This document shows positions 9,266 through 19,089 of a DNA stretch of 64,000 bases, piece after piece. The notes below the pieces were generated by a model that saw only the letters and a program-made list of their open reading frames with translations, ran no database searches and was not told the DNA's origin. The first letter of the stretch is position 1. Every line of letters begins with the position of its first letter. This DNA comes from Bradyrhizobium sp. RD5-C2 (GTDB taxonomy: Bacteria > Pseudomonadota > Alphaproteobacteria > Rhizobiales > Xanthobacteraceae): positions 315,914-379,913 of the forward strand of contig NZ_BOVL01000007.1 in assembly GCF_019972155.1 (NCBI RefSeq). The letters run 5' to 3'. A program made the position numbers and the translations under genes.

Positions 9266-9502
9266 GGCAGAATCCTTGGGGACATTCGATCTGGCCATAG
9301 TGTGTGATTGGAAGACGCCCGATCCCACCCGTTTCCCGACAACGCCAAAAACAAAGGCCCGCGTGACGGCGCGGCTTCATTTCCTTCTCGTTCTCAACTC
9401 GATTCACCCTATGGGGGAATTGCGACTTGGAATCGCGCGGCGTCGAATTGGCGCAAGCAGTCCAGTCGCTAGGCGAACTCCATCAACAGGAGACGAGACA
9501 TC

Positions 9503-9766
9503 ATGGGCCAAGCCCCCTACGAGAGTTTTGAAGGCCGGCCTGATCCGGAGCGTCGCCGGCTCCTGAGCATCGCCCTTGCAGGCGTCACGGGGGCAGTTCT
9601 ACCGGCAGCATCGCGCGCGAGATCAAACAGGTCCAAGCATGGGAGCCGACGCTCAAGGCAACGGCGTGCACCTATTTCGACGATACGCCGGAACAGACGT
9701 GGACAGCACGGTCTGCTGCACGATCAGGCTATCGAACCTACTGCCATCACGCTTTCGTGGAAGTGA
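9503..9766 (+). pseudogene. decayed gene, possibly a Tat-exported alpha/beta hydrolase
   Basis: The ATG at 9503 has a CAGGAGA ribosome-binding site. The start encodes PDPERRRLLSIALAGVTGAV, a twin-arginine-like signal ending in LPAAS. After about residue 38 the frame loses sense and becomes Arg/Ser-rich. In another frame there are stretches such as EIKQV and RSGYR that recall the start of Tat-exported alpha/beta hydrolases. I read it as a frameshifted remnant; the family assignment is from memory of similar leaders and is weak. The rest of 9266-9913 holds nothing else except the Mur-box-like palindrome. Confidence 0.35.
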
Positions 9767-9870
9767 GGACGAGTTTGGCAGCCGCATCGGAGCTGCATTC
9801 CCGTCTCTCGCTTGCGGGGGAGGGCTAGGATGGGAGGCGACCGGTGTCATCTTCGTGAGCCTAGATGCAG

Positions 9871-9887
9871 TTGCAAATGAGTTGCAA
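9871..9887. promoter_or_regulatory. Mur/Fur-type palindrome upstream of mntH
   Basis: TTGCAA-ATGAG-TTGCAA forms a 17-base dyad 27 bases before the mntH start. In Bradyrhizobium japonicum mntH is repressed by Mn-loaded Mur (the Fur homologue), and rhizobial Mur sites are rich in TGCAA half-sites. The position suggests that a bound repressor would block transcription of mntH. Confidence 0.6.
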
Positions 9888-9913
9888 TAACGGGAGAGAT
9901 CGGCCATCCTTTC

Positions 9914-11290
9914 GTGATGGACGCTCGGACTCCTGAAATGTCTTCCGTTTCTGTCCCTGACGCCGTGCCAGACGGCTGGCGCGGCGATGCCGGGCATGCG
10001 CGCAGCCTGCCCGAGGTGAACGCGACCGTCGCGGTGCCGACTTCAGGCGTGTGGTGGCGGCGGCTGCTGGCCTTCGCCGGGCCGGGCTACCTAGTCTCGG
10101 TCGGCTACATGGACCCCGGCAATTGGGCCACCGACCTCGCGGGCGGATCGAAGTTTGGCTACACGCTGCTGTCGGTCATCCTGCTCTCCAACCTGATGGC
10201 GATTCTGCTGCAGGCGCTTTCGGCCCGGCTCGGCATCGCCACCGACCGCGACCTGGCGCAGGCCTGCCGCGCGACCTATTCGCAGCCGGCGAATTTGCTG
10301 CTGTGGCTCGCCTGCGAGGCCGCGATCATCGCCTGCGACCTCGCCGAGGTGATCGGCACCGCGATCGCGCTGAAGCTGCTGTTCGGCATTCCCTTGATCA
10401 GTGGCGCGCTGCTGGCGGCGCTCGATGCGTTCCTGCTGCTGCTCCTGATGAACCGCGGCTTCCGCTTCCTCGAGGCCTTCGTGATCGCGCTCCTGATCGT
10501 CATCGCGGTCTGCTTCGCGGTCCAGATCGCCGCCGCCGCGCCGCCGATTGCCGGTGTGATCGGCGGCTTCATGCCGTCGCGCGAGATCGTCACCAATCCG
10601 GAGATGCTCTACATCGCGATCGGCATCATCGGCGCCACCGTGATGCCGCATAACCTCTATCTGCACTCATCGATCGTGCAGACCCGCGCCTATCCGCGCA
10701 CCGAGGAGGGCCGGCGCGACGCGATCAAATGGGCAACCACCGACTCCACCATCGCGCTGATGCTGGCGCTGTTCGTCAACGCCGCGATCCTGGTGCTGGC
10801 GGCTGCGACCTTCCACAAGAGCGGCCACTCTGACGTCGCCGAGATCGATCAGGCCTTCGAGCTGCTGTCGCCGCTGCTCGGCCTCGGCATCGCCTCGACG
10901 CTGTTTGCCGTGGCGCTGCTCGCCTCTGGCCTGAACTCGACGGTGACGGCGACGCTGGCCGGCCAGATCGTGATGCAGGGCTTTCTCGACCTCAAGCTGC
11001 CCGACTGGCTGCAGCGACTGGTGACCCGCGGGATCGCGATCGTCCCGGTTATCGTGGTGACCGCGCTCTATGGCGAGAGCGGCACCGCGCAGCTTCTGGT
11101 GTTCAGCCAGGTCGTGCTGTCGATGCAGCTGCCGTTCGCGGTGATCCCGCTGGTGCGCTTCGTGTCCGACAAGCGCAAGATGGGCACATTCGCGATCTCG
11201 CGTCCGGTTGCGGTCGCGGCGTGGATCGTCGCCGGTCTGATCGTGGTCCTGAATGTGAAGCTGCTCTACGACACGATCTTCGGCACCTAG
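9914..11290 (+). CDS. mntH: Nramp-family Mn(II)/H+ symporter MntH
   Basis: The 458-residue inner-membrane protein has about eleven helices. The first carries the metal-binding Asp67-Pro-Gly-Asn70 motif ([10 protein letters not shown]), and the sixth carries [10 protein letters not shown], the second half of the unwound metal site. Together they identify an Nramp divalent-metal importer; in Bradyrhizobium MntH is the main manganese uptake system. The first 45 residues are a non-conserved soluble leader. ATG codons at 9914 and 9917 are equally possible. Regulation by Mur is suggested by the 17-base palindrome just upstream. The gene converges on bpt. Confidence 0.94.
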   Translation: MMDARTPEMSSVSVPDAVPDGWRGDAGHARSLPEVNATVAVPTSGVWWRRLLAFAGPGYLVSVGYMDPGNWATDLAGGSKFGYTLLSVILLSNLMAILLQALSARLGIATDRDLAQACRATYSQPANLLLWLACEAAIIACDLAEVIGTAIALKLLFGIPLISGALLAALDAFLLLLLMNRGFRFLEAFVIALLIVIAVCFAVQIAAAAPPIAGVIGGFMPSREIVTNPEMLYIAIGIIGATVMPHNLYLHSSIVQTRAYPRTEEGRRDAIKWATTDSTIALMLALFVNAAILVLAAATFHKSGHSDVAEIDQAFELLSPLLGLGIASTLFAVALLASGLNSTVTATLAGQIVMQGFLDLKLPDWLQRLVTRGIAIVPVIVVTALYGESGTAQLLVFSQVVLSMQLPFAVIPLVRFVSDKRKMGTFAISRPVAVAAWIVAGLIVVLNVKLLYDTIFGT

Positions 11291-11308
11291 AGCGTCTGAT
11301 CGAAAGTG

Positions 11309-12085
11309 CTAGTCCTGCGGCTCGGCCAGCGCCTCGCCTGAGGCGTCGACGCGCAGCCAGCCCGACGGCGCGAGCCGCTGCTGCGGCAGGAAGCGGCCCT
11401 TGTAGTCCATCTTCTTGGAGCCCTCGATCCAGTAGCCGAGATAGACATAGGGCAGGCCCTGCCGGCGGGCGCGGGCGATATGATCGAGGATCATGAAGGT
11501 GCCGAGCGAGCGGGCTTCAAGTCCCGGCTCGAAGAACGAATAGACCATCGACAGCCCGTCGCTGAGCACGTCGGTCAGCGCCACCGCCATCAGTTCGTCG
11601 CCGCGGCCGGTGATGGCGCTGTCGGCATTGCGCTTGCGATACTCGATGATCCGGGTCTCGACATGGCTGTCCTCGACCATCATCGCGTAGTCCAGCACGG
11701 TCATGTCGGCCATGCCGCCGTTGCGGTGGCGGCGGTCGAGATAGGCGCGGAAGACCGAATATTGCTCGGAGGTCGGGACCGCCGTGCGCTGCTCGCCGAT
11801 GATGTCGGCGTTGCGGGCCAGCACCTTGCGAAAATTGCGGGAGGGGCGGAATTCGTTGGCGACCACCCGGACCGAGACGCAGGCCCGGCACTGGTCACAG
11901 GCCGGGCGGTAGGCGATCGACTGGCTGCGGCGGAAGCCGCCATGGGTCAGCAAGTCGTTGAGATCGCCCGCTTTGTCGCCGACCAGGTGCGTGAAAACCT
12001 TCCGCTCATGCCGGCCCGGCAAATAGGGGCAGGGTGAGGGCGCCGTCAGATAGAACTGGGGGGTATCACGCGAGTGCTGGGTCAC
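11309..12085 (-). CDS. bpt: aspartate/glutamate leucyltransferase (Bpt)
   Basis: The 258-residue enzyme transfers leucine from Leu-tRNA to proteins that begin with Asp or Glu, marking them for ClpS/ClpAP degradation by the N-end rule. The N-terminal ATE domain shows CPYLPGR near residue 19 and the paired-cysteine region [15 protein letters not shown]. The C-terminal domain contains DHI and the YLGYWI segment with the [11 protein letters not shown] motif typical of bacterial Bpt/ATE1. Length matches the family. It is convergent with mntH. Confidence 0.94.
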   Translation of the reverse strand: MTQHSRDTPQFYLTAPSPCPYLPGRHERKVFTHLVGDKAGDLNDLLTHGGFRRSQSIAYRPACDQCRACVSVRVVANEFRPSRNFRKVLARNADIIGEQRTAVPTSEQYSVFRAYLDRRHRNGGMADMTVLDYAMMVEDSHVETRIIEYRKRNADSAITGRGDELMAVALTDVLSDGLSMVYSFFEPGLEARSLGTFMILDHIARARRQGLPYVYLGYWIEGSKKMDYKGRFLPQQRLAPSGWLRVDASGEALAEPQD

Positions 12086-12171
12086 GTCTGATCGTCGGGC
12101 TCCACATACAATACAGGCAGCCGAGTTAGCATCGCCCCCCGGAGGCTAACGGTCAATTGGTTTAGGCGGGC

Positions 12172-12714
12172 CTAATAAGAGGCCCGTGCGGCCGGGGTGA
12201 CCTGGGTCCGGACCGAGCTGTTGATGATGACGGTTCCGAGGATGATGTCGTGCAGCAGCCGGCGGCGGCCGTTGAACAGTCCGACCAAGAGCACCAGCGG
12301 CGACAGGAACGAGATCGTCACCCAGAACAGCACCGCGTGGATGGCGCCGAGCACGAAATAGCCGCGCGCGCCGTACCAGGTGCGCAGTTCCAGGTCCATC
12401 ATGCGCATGCCAAGCGTGGCCGAGTGCTGCCCGCCGATCGAGGCGCCATAGTAGACGATGGCCCAGACGATCGAAGCCGGCGAGACCAGCCAGAACAGCG
12501 CCCAGCCGAGGCCGAGCGTGACGATGCCGAAGATCGCGATGAAGATCACCGCCAGGATCACCGGCACCGACAGCACGAAGAGGTCGATCAGGAACGCAAA
12601 GACACGCCGCGTCAGCACGCCACGGAACAGTTCCGGCTGCATCAGCGGATCGAACGCATGCGGGGGAACGCCGCCGTCGTTGCGCCAGGCGCTACCGTCA
12701 CTGCCGTAGGACAT
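12172..12714 (-). CDS. RDD-family membrane protein
   Basis: A 180-residue protein with three to four membrane helices. The first helix contains RRVFAFLIDL, the Arg-Asp signature of RDD proteins, and the second carries GQHSATLGMRMM, the family's other conserved patch. A conserved LLHDIILGT motif lies near the end. Function of this class is poorly known; some members are linked to osmotic stress or sodium exchange. The ATG at 12714 is supported by a GGAGG site 9 bases upstream, which is better than the longer alternative. Confidence 0.88.
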   Translation of the reverse strand: MSYGSDGSAWRNDGGVPPHAFDPLMQPELFRGVLTRRVFAFLIDLFVLSVPVILAVIFIAIFGIVTLGLGWALFWLVSPASIVWAIVYYGASIGGQHSATLGMRMMDLELRTWYGARGYFVLGAIHAVLFWVTISFLSPLVLLVGLFNGRRRLLHDIILGTVIINSSVRTQVTPAARASY

Positions 12715-12871
12715 GACCAACCTCCGATGAAACTCCCGCGCAGGACATGGGAGCACGGGGCGCGCCTGCCAAGGCTGCGCGGACATTAACTAGCCGAAAT
12801 ATTCCGGCGATTCGGCGGCGGAAAGTGCCCGCCTCGGTGTAAGCTGGAGGTTGCGTGACGGCGGGGGACAT

Positions 12872-13504
12872 ATGGGCACACAGATCGGGTTGCGCTGCCG
12901 CTGTGGAGAGGTTCGAGGCGTGGTCACGAACGCCGCGCCGACGGCCGTCAATCGCGTCGTCTGCTACTGCGACGACTGCCAGGCGTTCATGCATCGGATC
13001 GGCCGGGCCGATCTGCTCGATGTCCACGGCGGTACCGACATCGTCCAGGTTGCCCCGGCGTCGCTCAGTTTCGTGCAGGGGCACGAAAAGATCGCCGGCC
13101 TACGGCTGACGCCCAAGGGACTGTACCGATGGCACACCACCTGCTGCAATTCGCCGGTGGGCAACTCGCTGACGCCTGCTGTCCCGTTCGTCGGAATCGC
13201 AGTCCAGGCCTTCGAGGGCGGCACGGCGCGCGTGGACGCGGTGTTCGGCAAGCCAACCGGCGCAATCCTCGGCAAATATGCGATCGGCGAAGCCCCGAAG
13301 GGATCGACCGGCTTCAACCTGCCGCTGATCCTGCGCGCGATCGGCAAGGTGTTGGGCTGGCGCCTGCGTGGCAAGGCTTGGCCGCACCCGTTCTTCAAGC
13401 GCGAAACGAATGAGCCGGTCTACCCGCTGAGGGTGCTGTCGCAGCGCGAGGCGTTGCGCCCGCTCTGCGGTCCACGTCCAACCGCGTCGGCCGGACCTGT
13501 GTAG
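12872..13504 (+). CDS. GFA-like/DUF6151 zinc-cysteine protein
   Basis: A 210-residue protein whose N-terminal part carries CRCG (residues 8-11), CYCDDC near residue 34 and TCC near residue 91. This spacing resembles the Zn-binding cysteine pattern of the GFA (glutathione-dependent formaldehyde-activating enzyme) fold; I recall such proteins under DUF6151. No further motif points to a substrate. The ATG at 12872 has GGGGGA just upstream; an upstream TTG at 12851 is less likely. It converges on hemB. Confidence 0.7.
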   Translation: MGTQIGLRCRCGEVRGVVTNAAPTAVNRVVCYCDDCQAFMHRIGRADLLDVHGGTDIVQVAPASLSFVQGHEKIAGLRLTPKGLYRWHTTCCNSPVGNSLTPAVPFVGIAVQAFEGGTARVDAVFGKPTGAILGKYAIGEAPKGSTGFNLPLILRAIGKVLGWRLRGKAWPHPFFKRETNEPVYPLRVLSQREALRPLCGPRPTASAGPV

Positions 13505-13509
13505 CGCCG

Positions 13510-14625
<1,116 letters not shown>

Positions 14626-14771
14626 CTAGCACCTGTCAGGGGCCCCGTCATTGCGCCAACCGTTGCGCCTTGGGCGCCCTCGATTTGCCGTAACGGCAAT
14701 TGATTTTGCCGCCCCGGCGGGCCAAGACTGCGCCATGAACCCCATTTTGCAGCCGTTGTGCGGCGATTCGG

Positions 14772-15233
14772 ATGTCTGACACCTCTGCACGCGATCAGGC
14801 GCGGGACAACGCCATCTCGGTGAGCGCGATCTCGTCCGACCGGATCGAGCCGGACGACAATGCGTGGACGCGGCGCCTCGTCATCTTCCTGCGCATCATG
14901 GCGGTCGTCTCGGTCGCCAAGGGCCTCTATCACTGGGCCCAGGTGACGGGCTTCGTCGGCGGCGAGGAGGAGGCCTTCGAGAACCAGTCGATGGCCTGGC
15001 AGACCGCCACGATCTATTTCGCCGTCATCGAGCTCGTCGCCGCCGTCGGGCTCTGGCTCGCGACGCCGTGGGGCGCCGTGGTCTGGCTGACCACCGTGGT
15101 GTCGATGGCCGTCATCGAGCTGATGTTTCCGGGCATCTATGGCGGCAGCCTTACCGTGGTCGGGCTCGAGGCCGTGATGCTCGCGGCCTATCTGGCGCTG
15201 GCCTGGATGTCGGCGCGCGAACGCCCCCCATAG
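14772..15233 (+). CDS. four-helix membrane protein, DUF6163-like
   Basis: A 153-residue protein with a 40-residue soluble N-terminus and four predicted membrane helices (about residues 38-58, 76-96, 98-118 and 124-146). I recall proteins of this shape next to hemB and ldtR in Rhizobiales under DUF6163. No catalytic motif is visible. It is divergent from hemB and upstream of ldtR, so a link to envelope regulation is possible but not shown. Confidence 0.65.
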   Translation: MSDTSARDQARDNAISVSAISSDRIEPDDNAWTRRLVIFLRIMAVVSVAKGLYHWAQVTGFVGGEEEAFENQSMAWQTATIYFAVIELVAAVGLWLATPWGAVVWLTTVVSMAVIELMFPGIYGGSLTVVGLEAVMLAAYLALAWMSARERPP

Positions 15234-15896
15234 GCCCCGCTCGCCGCGATCGCTTGAGCACTGTTGCCTGGCTGCGACAGCGCGGCGAAGAGCTGACGGT
15301 GACAGCCAATATTTGCCAGTCGTGCGCGGAGCGAGAAGACAGCGTCGCTGGTTCTGCTAGGTGGATGCCACAGATCGCATCCCCTTTAAGGCGTCCCGTA
15401 GCGACAGCGCCTTTGCGGGACCTGCCGTCGGGACCCATTTCACCGGATCTCGGCGCGTGTGCCGGCCGGCTTTTCGCGGGCCGACGGCGGAACCGATCTG
15501 GCCGCGGCGACCAATGAGGTCGCTTGCGCACATCACGCGCGTCCCGCCCCAACGCGCTCTCATAAAATTTTCGAAGAATTTTCCGGTAACCGATCGGTCA
15601 CCGTAAAGGGTTCCCTCATACCCGTTACGGCACCGTTTCGAATTCGGACGCTGCTGTTTCCGAATGTGACAGGTAAGGCACACGAAGCGTGAACAGGGGC
15701 CTGCCACCGTCAATGAAAAGTTGCGAAAAGTCCTTGATCCATGGGCTTAATCCACGATTCACTGTCTTAAATTCATGATCTCTTTATTCTCTTATTTAAG
15801 CGGATATTCAAACGGCCCCCTTACGTTGGACCTATCAGGCGGGACACAAGTTTCGTCGAAATAAAGTCGATAAAAACGACAAACAGGGGAAGTGTC
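15234..15896 (+). other. 663-base intergenic region upstream of ldtR
   Basis: No convincing gene. Frames that stay open here have the composition of antisense shadow. The first 450 bases are GC-rich; bases 15700-15890 are clearly AT-richer and probably hold the ldtR promoter. Near its end GTCG (15866-15869) and CGAC (15877-15880) flank an A-rich spacer, a possible regulatory dyad. Confidence 0.4.
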
Positions 15897-16415
15897 ATGA
15901 TGAAAGCCGTTGCGACAACGGCGGCGGATGCCGCTGATCGCGCTACCGGTCAAGCTCCGGTGCAGCCGCTCTATCTCGAAGCCCTGACTTTGGTGGAGCG
16001 GCTGCATCGCCGGCTCCTCGACGTCATCAAGGACGAATTCGATCGCCGTGGCCGTGCCGACATCAACTCGGTGCAGGCGCTGCTCCTGTACAATATCGGT
16101 GACAAGGAGCTGACCGCCGGCGAGCTGCGCACCCGCGGCTACTATCTCGGCTCCAACGTTTCCTACAATCTGAAGAAGCTCGTCGAGCTCGGCTTCCTCG
16201 ATCATCAGCGCTCGCGCGTCGATCGTCGCTCGGTCCGCATCCGCCTGACCCCGCAGGGCCAGGAAGTCCGCAAGATTGTCGATGCGCTCTATCAGAAGCA
16301 CGTCAAGACGGTCGAGCAGGTCGGCGGCATCTCGAACGAGGAGTTCGCGAGCCTCAACAAGTCGCTGCACCGCCTCGAGCGCTTCTGGACTGACCAGATC
16401 CTGTATCGCCTCTGA
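15897..16415 (+). CDS. ldtR: MarR-family regulator LdtR
   Basis: A 172-residue winged-helix protein with the dimerisation helices at both ends and a DNA-binding region containing LTAGELRTRGYYLGSNVSYNLKKLVELGFLDH and the wing DRRSVRIRLT. The pattern matches LdtR of Liberibacter and Sinorhizobium, which activates an L,D-transpeptidase gene and affects osmotic-stress tolerance and cell shape. The start has AGGGGAA 8 bases upstream; the second ATG at 15900 is also possible. A Rho-independent terminator follows at 16482-16513. Confidence 0.85.
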   Translation: MMKAVATTAADAADRATGQAPVQPLYLEALTLVERLHRRLLDVIKDEFDRRGRADINSVQALLLYNIGDKELTAGELRTRGYYLGSNVSYNLKKLVELGFLDHQRSRVDRRSVRIRLTPQGQEVRKIVDALYQKHVKTVEQVGGISNEEFASLNKSLHRLERFWTDQILYRL

Positions 16416-16481
16416 GCCTTCCTCTCCTTGCCTGATGGCCAAGCCGGCCACTCGAAAAGACCGGCAGCCTGCCTCCAGTCG

Positions 16482-16513
16482 ACGCATCGGTCATGCCCGG
16501 CCGATGCGTTTTT
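16482..16513 (+). terminator. Rho-independent terminator after ldtR
   Basis: ACGCATCGG (16482-16490) pairs with CCGATGCGT (16501-16509) and is followed by four more T residues. It lies 66 bases after the ldtR stop codon. Confidence 0.75.
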
Positions 16514-16603
16514 CATGCTGCACCTGCGAAAATAAATAGGTCCCGGCGAGGAACCAAGCCGCTTCTTGCGCTTTATCCCGTCTCCCAACAGAGAGGCAGG
16601 GAT

Positions 16604-16834
16604 ATGCTGGTCGAGCGCGGGATTGAGGTGCTGAACGTCGAGGTCGTCGGTGACGCCTACGCGATCGCCTCGAATTATCTGCGCAAATCCGGCATCATTC
16701 CCGACACTTTCGCCACCAATGAGCGCCTGCTCGGCATCATCGTGAAGCTGTTCCAGCGCGGTGAGCTGAACCGACTCCGCCTCGCCAACAAGGCGATCGC
16801 GAAGTTCGAGGCCGAGACGCTGGTGGTCGCCTGA
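16604..16834 (+). CDS. small conserved hypothetical protein
   Basis: A 76-residue acidic/basic mixed protein beginning MLVERGIEVLNVEVVGDAYAIASNYL. It has no signal peptide or membrane segment and looks mostly helical. The ATG at 16604 follows a GAGAGGCAGGGA purine tract. It lies 20 bases ahead of another small gene of the same strand, suggesting a two-gene transcript that starts after the ldtR terminator. I do not recognise the family. Confidence 0.65.
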   Translation: MLVERGIEVLNVEVVGDAYAIASNYLRKSGIIPDTFATNERLLGIIVKLFQRGELNRLRLANKAIAKFEAETLVVA

Positions 16835-16854
16835 GCGTCAACCCGGAGACTTCA

Positions 16855-17076
16855 ATGGAAGCCGCGATCGATCGGATCATGCAGACGTATGACCTGCTGC
16901 TCAACCGCACGTCCGCGGCAAGCGACGAAGCGCGGGCGAAGGTGACAGAGTACGTGCAGACGCTGTTCGAGGCTGGCGAGCGCGATACGCACCGGTTGAC
17001 GGTGTGCGGGCTGACCTATCTGCGCCAGCTCGACGGCAGCACCGACCATGTGAAGGCCGGGTTTACCGGGCTGTAG
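16855..17076 (+). CDS. small helical hypothetical protein
   Basis: A 73-residue protein with predicted amphipathic helices (EAAIDRIMQTYDLLLNRT; KVTEYVQTLFEAGERDTHRL) and no membrane segment. The ATG at 16855 follows CCGGAGA at a normal distance. It is likely cotranscribed with the gene at 16604. Function unknown. Confidence 0.65.
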   Translation: MEAAIDRIMQTYDLLLNRTSAASDEARAKVTEYVQTLFEAGERDTHRLTVCGLTYLRQLDGSTDHVKAGFTGL

Positions 17077-17097
17077 CAGCCTGGTTTCTTTCCATCA

Positions 17098-17225
17098 CCG
17101 TCATCCTGAGGATCGCCAACGGGTCCGCGCGAAGCGCGGCCCGATGACAGGCTCCGCGCGTCTCGAAGGATGCTCGGCCACAAGCCCGGACGTGCACCCT
17201 TCGAGGCTCGCTGCGCTCGCACCAG
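17098..17225. repeat. probable dispersed intergenic repeat (CATCCTGAGGA type)
   Basis: The stretch contains CATCCTGAGGA, CGTCTCGAAGGATG and CCCTTCGAGGCTCGCTGCGC, words that I know from a common dispersed repeat of rhizobial genomes. Only one copy occurs in this window, so the assignment rests on recognition of the words. Confidence 0.45.
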
Positions 17226-17295
17226 CGACAAAGGCGAAGCCTCTGCGCGGACATCACGGTGATGGATCAGATTCAACTGTCAAACAGCCACTCGG

Positions 17296-17403
17296 TGTCA
17301 TCACCCGCGCATGCGGTGATCCAGTATTCCAGAGACGCCTGCGCTTGAGCCGAGAGGCCGCGGCGTACTGGATCGCCCCGTCGAGCCGGGCGACGACATC
17401 TGA
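17296..17403. repeat. dispersed palindromic repeat, GATCCAGTA family, copy 1
   Basis: Starts TGTCATCACCCGCGCATGCG, continues with GTGATCCAGTA and returns through GCGTACTGGATCGCC to GACGACATCTGA. Related copies lie at 32180-32285 and 54061-54167. The remaining bases from 17404 to 17713 show nothing recognisable. Confidence 0.8.
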
Positions 17404-17713
17404 GGACGAGGATGCAGCCCCGCATTCTCGCGACATGATTGCCCGAGCTTTGCATTTCGTTTTCGCCCTTTCTCTTGCAGAGGGCACAGGGGTCGGTTCG
17501 CGGGAAGGGGTGCCGTGCAAGCACGCGGCTTGGTTTGCGTGGCTCTCGGAGCGTCCCGGAAACGCCGCCGGCCTGGTTCCGTCGCCGGAACCCCGTACTG
17601 ATCCGGATTTCATCAAAAGCCAGGATGGTCGTAATACAACTCTGCCGGCACTACTTTTGTTTGCAGAGCATTTTTTAACTTTTGAGTTTTTACAGATCCA
17701 TTCCAACCGGCAG

Positions 17714-17742
17714 AAAAGGACCGTCCATGTGACGGTCCTTTT
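17714..17742 (-). terminator. strong bidirectional-looking terminator hairpin
   Basis: AAAAGGACCGTC (17714-17725) pairs perfectly with GACGGTCCTTTT (17731-17742) around a CATGT loop. On the minus strand it lies 12 bases after the stop of the 40-codon gene at 17755-17877 and ends in TTTT. Confidence 0.75.
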
Positions 17743-17754
17743 CGATTCGAACAA

Positions 17755-17877
17755 TCACCGCAGCAGAAGCCACGCCACGCTGGCAAGCAGCGCCATCAGC
17801 GACACGACCGCAGCGCAGACAAAGGCAAGCTCCACTCCGTCGAAATGGTGATGGTTCTGGTGATGGTTCGCCTGCAT
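17755..17877 (-). CDS. 40-residue His-rich single-pass membrane protein
   Basis: The minus strand reads a 41-codon frame that starts with MQANHHQNHHHFDG and continues with one hydrophobic helix (about residues 16-39) ending in LLLR. A perfect AGGAGGG ribosome-binding site lies 6 bases before the ATG, and a strong terminator follows the stop. The five N-terminal histidines suggest possible metal binding at one face of the membrane. The next gene upstream on the same strand ends 10 bases before it, so they may be cotranscribed. I do not know a named family. Confidence 0.65.
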   Translation of the reverse strand: MQANHHQNHHHFDGVELAFVCAAVVSLMALLASVAWLLLR

Positions 17878-17887
17878 CGTCGCCCTC

Positions 17888-18091
17888 CTAGATGGGCGTT
17901 CGTTGACCCGGGGACGTCAGCCATTCCGTCATGTGCGCGGCGGCTTCATTATGCTGCGCGCGCTGGAGCAGCGCGTCACGGTCCTGGCCGGCCGGAAGTT
18001 GCCCGGCACGGTCGCGAAGTTCTTTCGCTCCCTCGGTGAGCCGGATTTCGAGCGTATCAGCTTGCTTCACGCGGCGGCGGATCTGTCCCAT
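17888..18091 (-). CDS. small soluble hypothetical protein
   Basis: A 67-residue charged protein starting MGQIRRRVKQADTLEIRL, predicted helical, ending TSPGQRTPI. The ATG at 18091 has AAGGGA upstream; a longer version reaching 18157 adds a leader without coding character. It probably forms a transcript with the 40-residue membrane protein that follows. Function unknown. Confidence 0.6.
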   Translation of the reverse strand: MGQIRRRVKQADTLEIRLTEGAKELRDRAGQLPAGQDRDALLQRAQHNEAAAHMTEWLTSPGQRTPI

Positions 18092-18249
18092 GCATTTCCC
18101 TTCATCGGTTCCTGCCCGGAACAGGAGCCCAATTATCGGGACACCGTAAGGTTCCAAGCTTAAAGCTCTTTCGGCAGCACGCCTGCCAATTCCATTGCTC
18201 CGGTGCGCGGGAGAGCGTTGCGGAAAATGTGCCGCGCTTCAGCTTCAGC

Positions 18250-18708
18250 GCCCACCGGCAATCCGGTTCACCTGATCCCGTTTCGAGAAGCGGCGGTTGA
18301 CCTCACGCCGGGTGGACTGCGGCGCCTATCGGTGGAGATGCGCACCGGCGATGTGGCGGTGAACTCCGGTCCCGGCACGTCGCAGGCGGGGAAAGTATTC
18401 TTCAGCCATGTCAATGCACGTGCCATCGAGGCTGTGTGCCGCCTGATGGTTGATTCTCTCGATCTCGAAACGCTCATCTCGGTTATCCCATGATGCCGCT
18501 TCGTCGGCATGCACCACCGTCCGTTCGCGATGCGAGCGCGAATGAATGAAACGGCCTAGCTTTCCGAATTGAAAATTGCCGGGACGGAATTTTCTCCGCA
18601 CTCCCGGACTGGGACGATAACTCTGTGCTTGTCGTTCTGGTTCCCGGCAAAGCGACGGTCGATACGATCCGCCTTCTGATTGGCGGGCTACAGGCCGCCG
18701 CTGCGATG
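18250..18708 (-). pseudogene. degenerate ISXO2-like (IS1595-family) transposase remnant
   Basis: Minus-strand translation in two frames recovers transposase blocks: RVIVPVRE and FIRARIANG, then after a frameshift VVHADEAASWDNRDERFE, INHQAAHSLDGTCIDMAEEYF and LRRAGTGVHRHIAGAH, then after an in-frame stop a tail that includes RDQVNRIAG. These correspond to the DDE-fold core of ISXO2-like transposases (H-A-D-E-A, the NHxEAYSLDG block, NMAExYFxRLRR and HHIAG). At least one frameshift and two stops inactivate it. No terminal inverted repeats could be assigned. Confidence 0.75.
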
Positions 18709-19089
18709 TCAAAACTGAAATGGAGCAACCGAAACGGACAGTTTTCCGTCGGCTGATTTTTGCGCGGTAAATTCCACTTCCTTCGACGCCTTGACGTCGC
18801 CGACGGATACCGAAATCCCGCCGCTGCACTGCAGGGTTCGCTTGTCCTTGCTCGTCGAAGTCGTGACGATTCTTTCACCGAGCAGGTATTGTGGCTTCGA
18901 ATCTTCCGGATCAGGCTTGGCCGTCGACTCCTTGGCGGCGTAGTTGACCAGCGGATTTCGATGGTCGTCGGCAATGGCCTGGAGCACGGCCTTTCGGGTG
19001 TCGATCGAATCGCACGCGAGCTGATCGCCACAACCGCTCAGAACAAGCAGAAGCGCAAAACCCATGAGCGAAAGCAGTCGTGACGCCAT
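18709..19089 (-). CDS. putative lipoprotein of unknown function
   Basis: A 126-residue protein with a lipoprotein signal: basic start, hydrophobic stretch and the lipobox VLSGC, giving a mature N-terminal Cys about 20 residues in. The mature part has two further cysteines (ACDSID and LQCSGG) and ends VAPFQF. The ATG at 19089 lies directly before the signal peptide; a TTG start 39 bases upstream would give a worse signal. Its stop abuts the transposase remnant, so the 3' end of the gene may have been touched by insertion. Family unknown. Confidence 0.6.
   Translation of the reverse strand: MASRLLSLMGFALLLVLSGCGDQLACDSIDTRKAVLQAIADDHRNPLVNYAAKESTAKPDPEDSKPQYLLGERIVTTSTSKDKRTLQCSGGISVSVGDVKASKEVEFTAQKSADGKLSVSVAPFQF

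Noticed and set aside
15357..15713. Possible 118-codon minus-strand gene upstream of ldtR
   Set aside because: No ribosome-binding site, low-complexity basic composition and no recognisable domain.
18203..18493. Plus-strand 96-codon frame in the IS remnant
   Set aside because: It is the complement of the transposase remnant and has no independent support.
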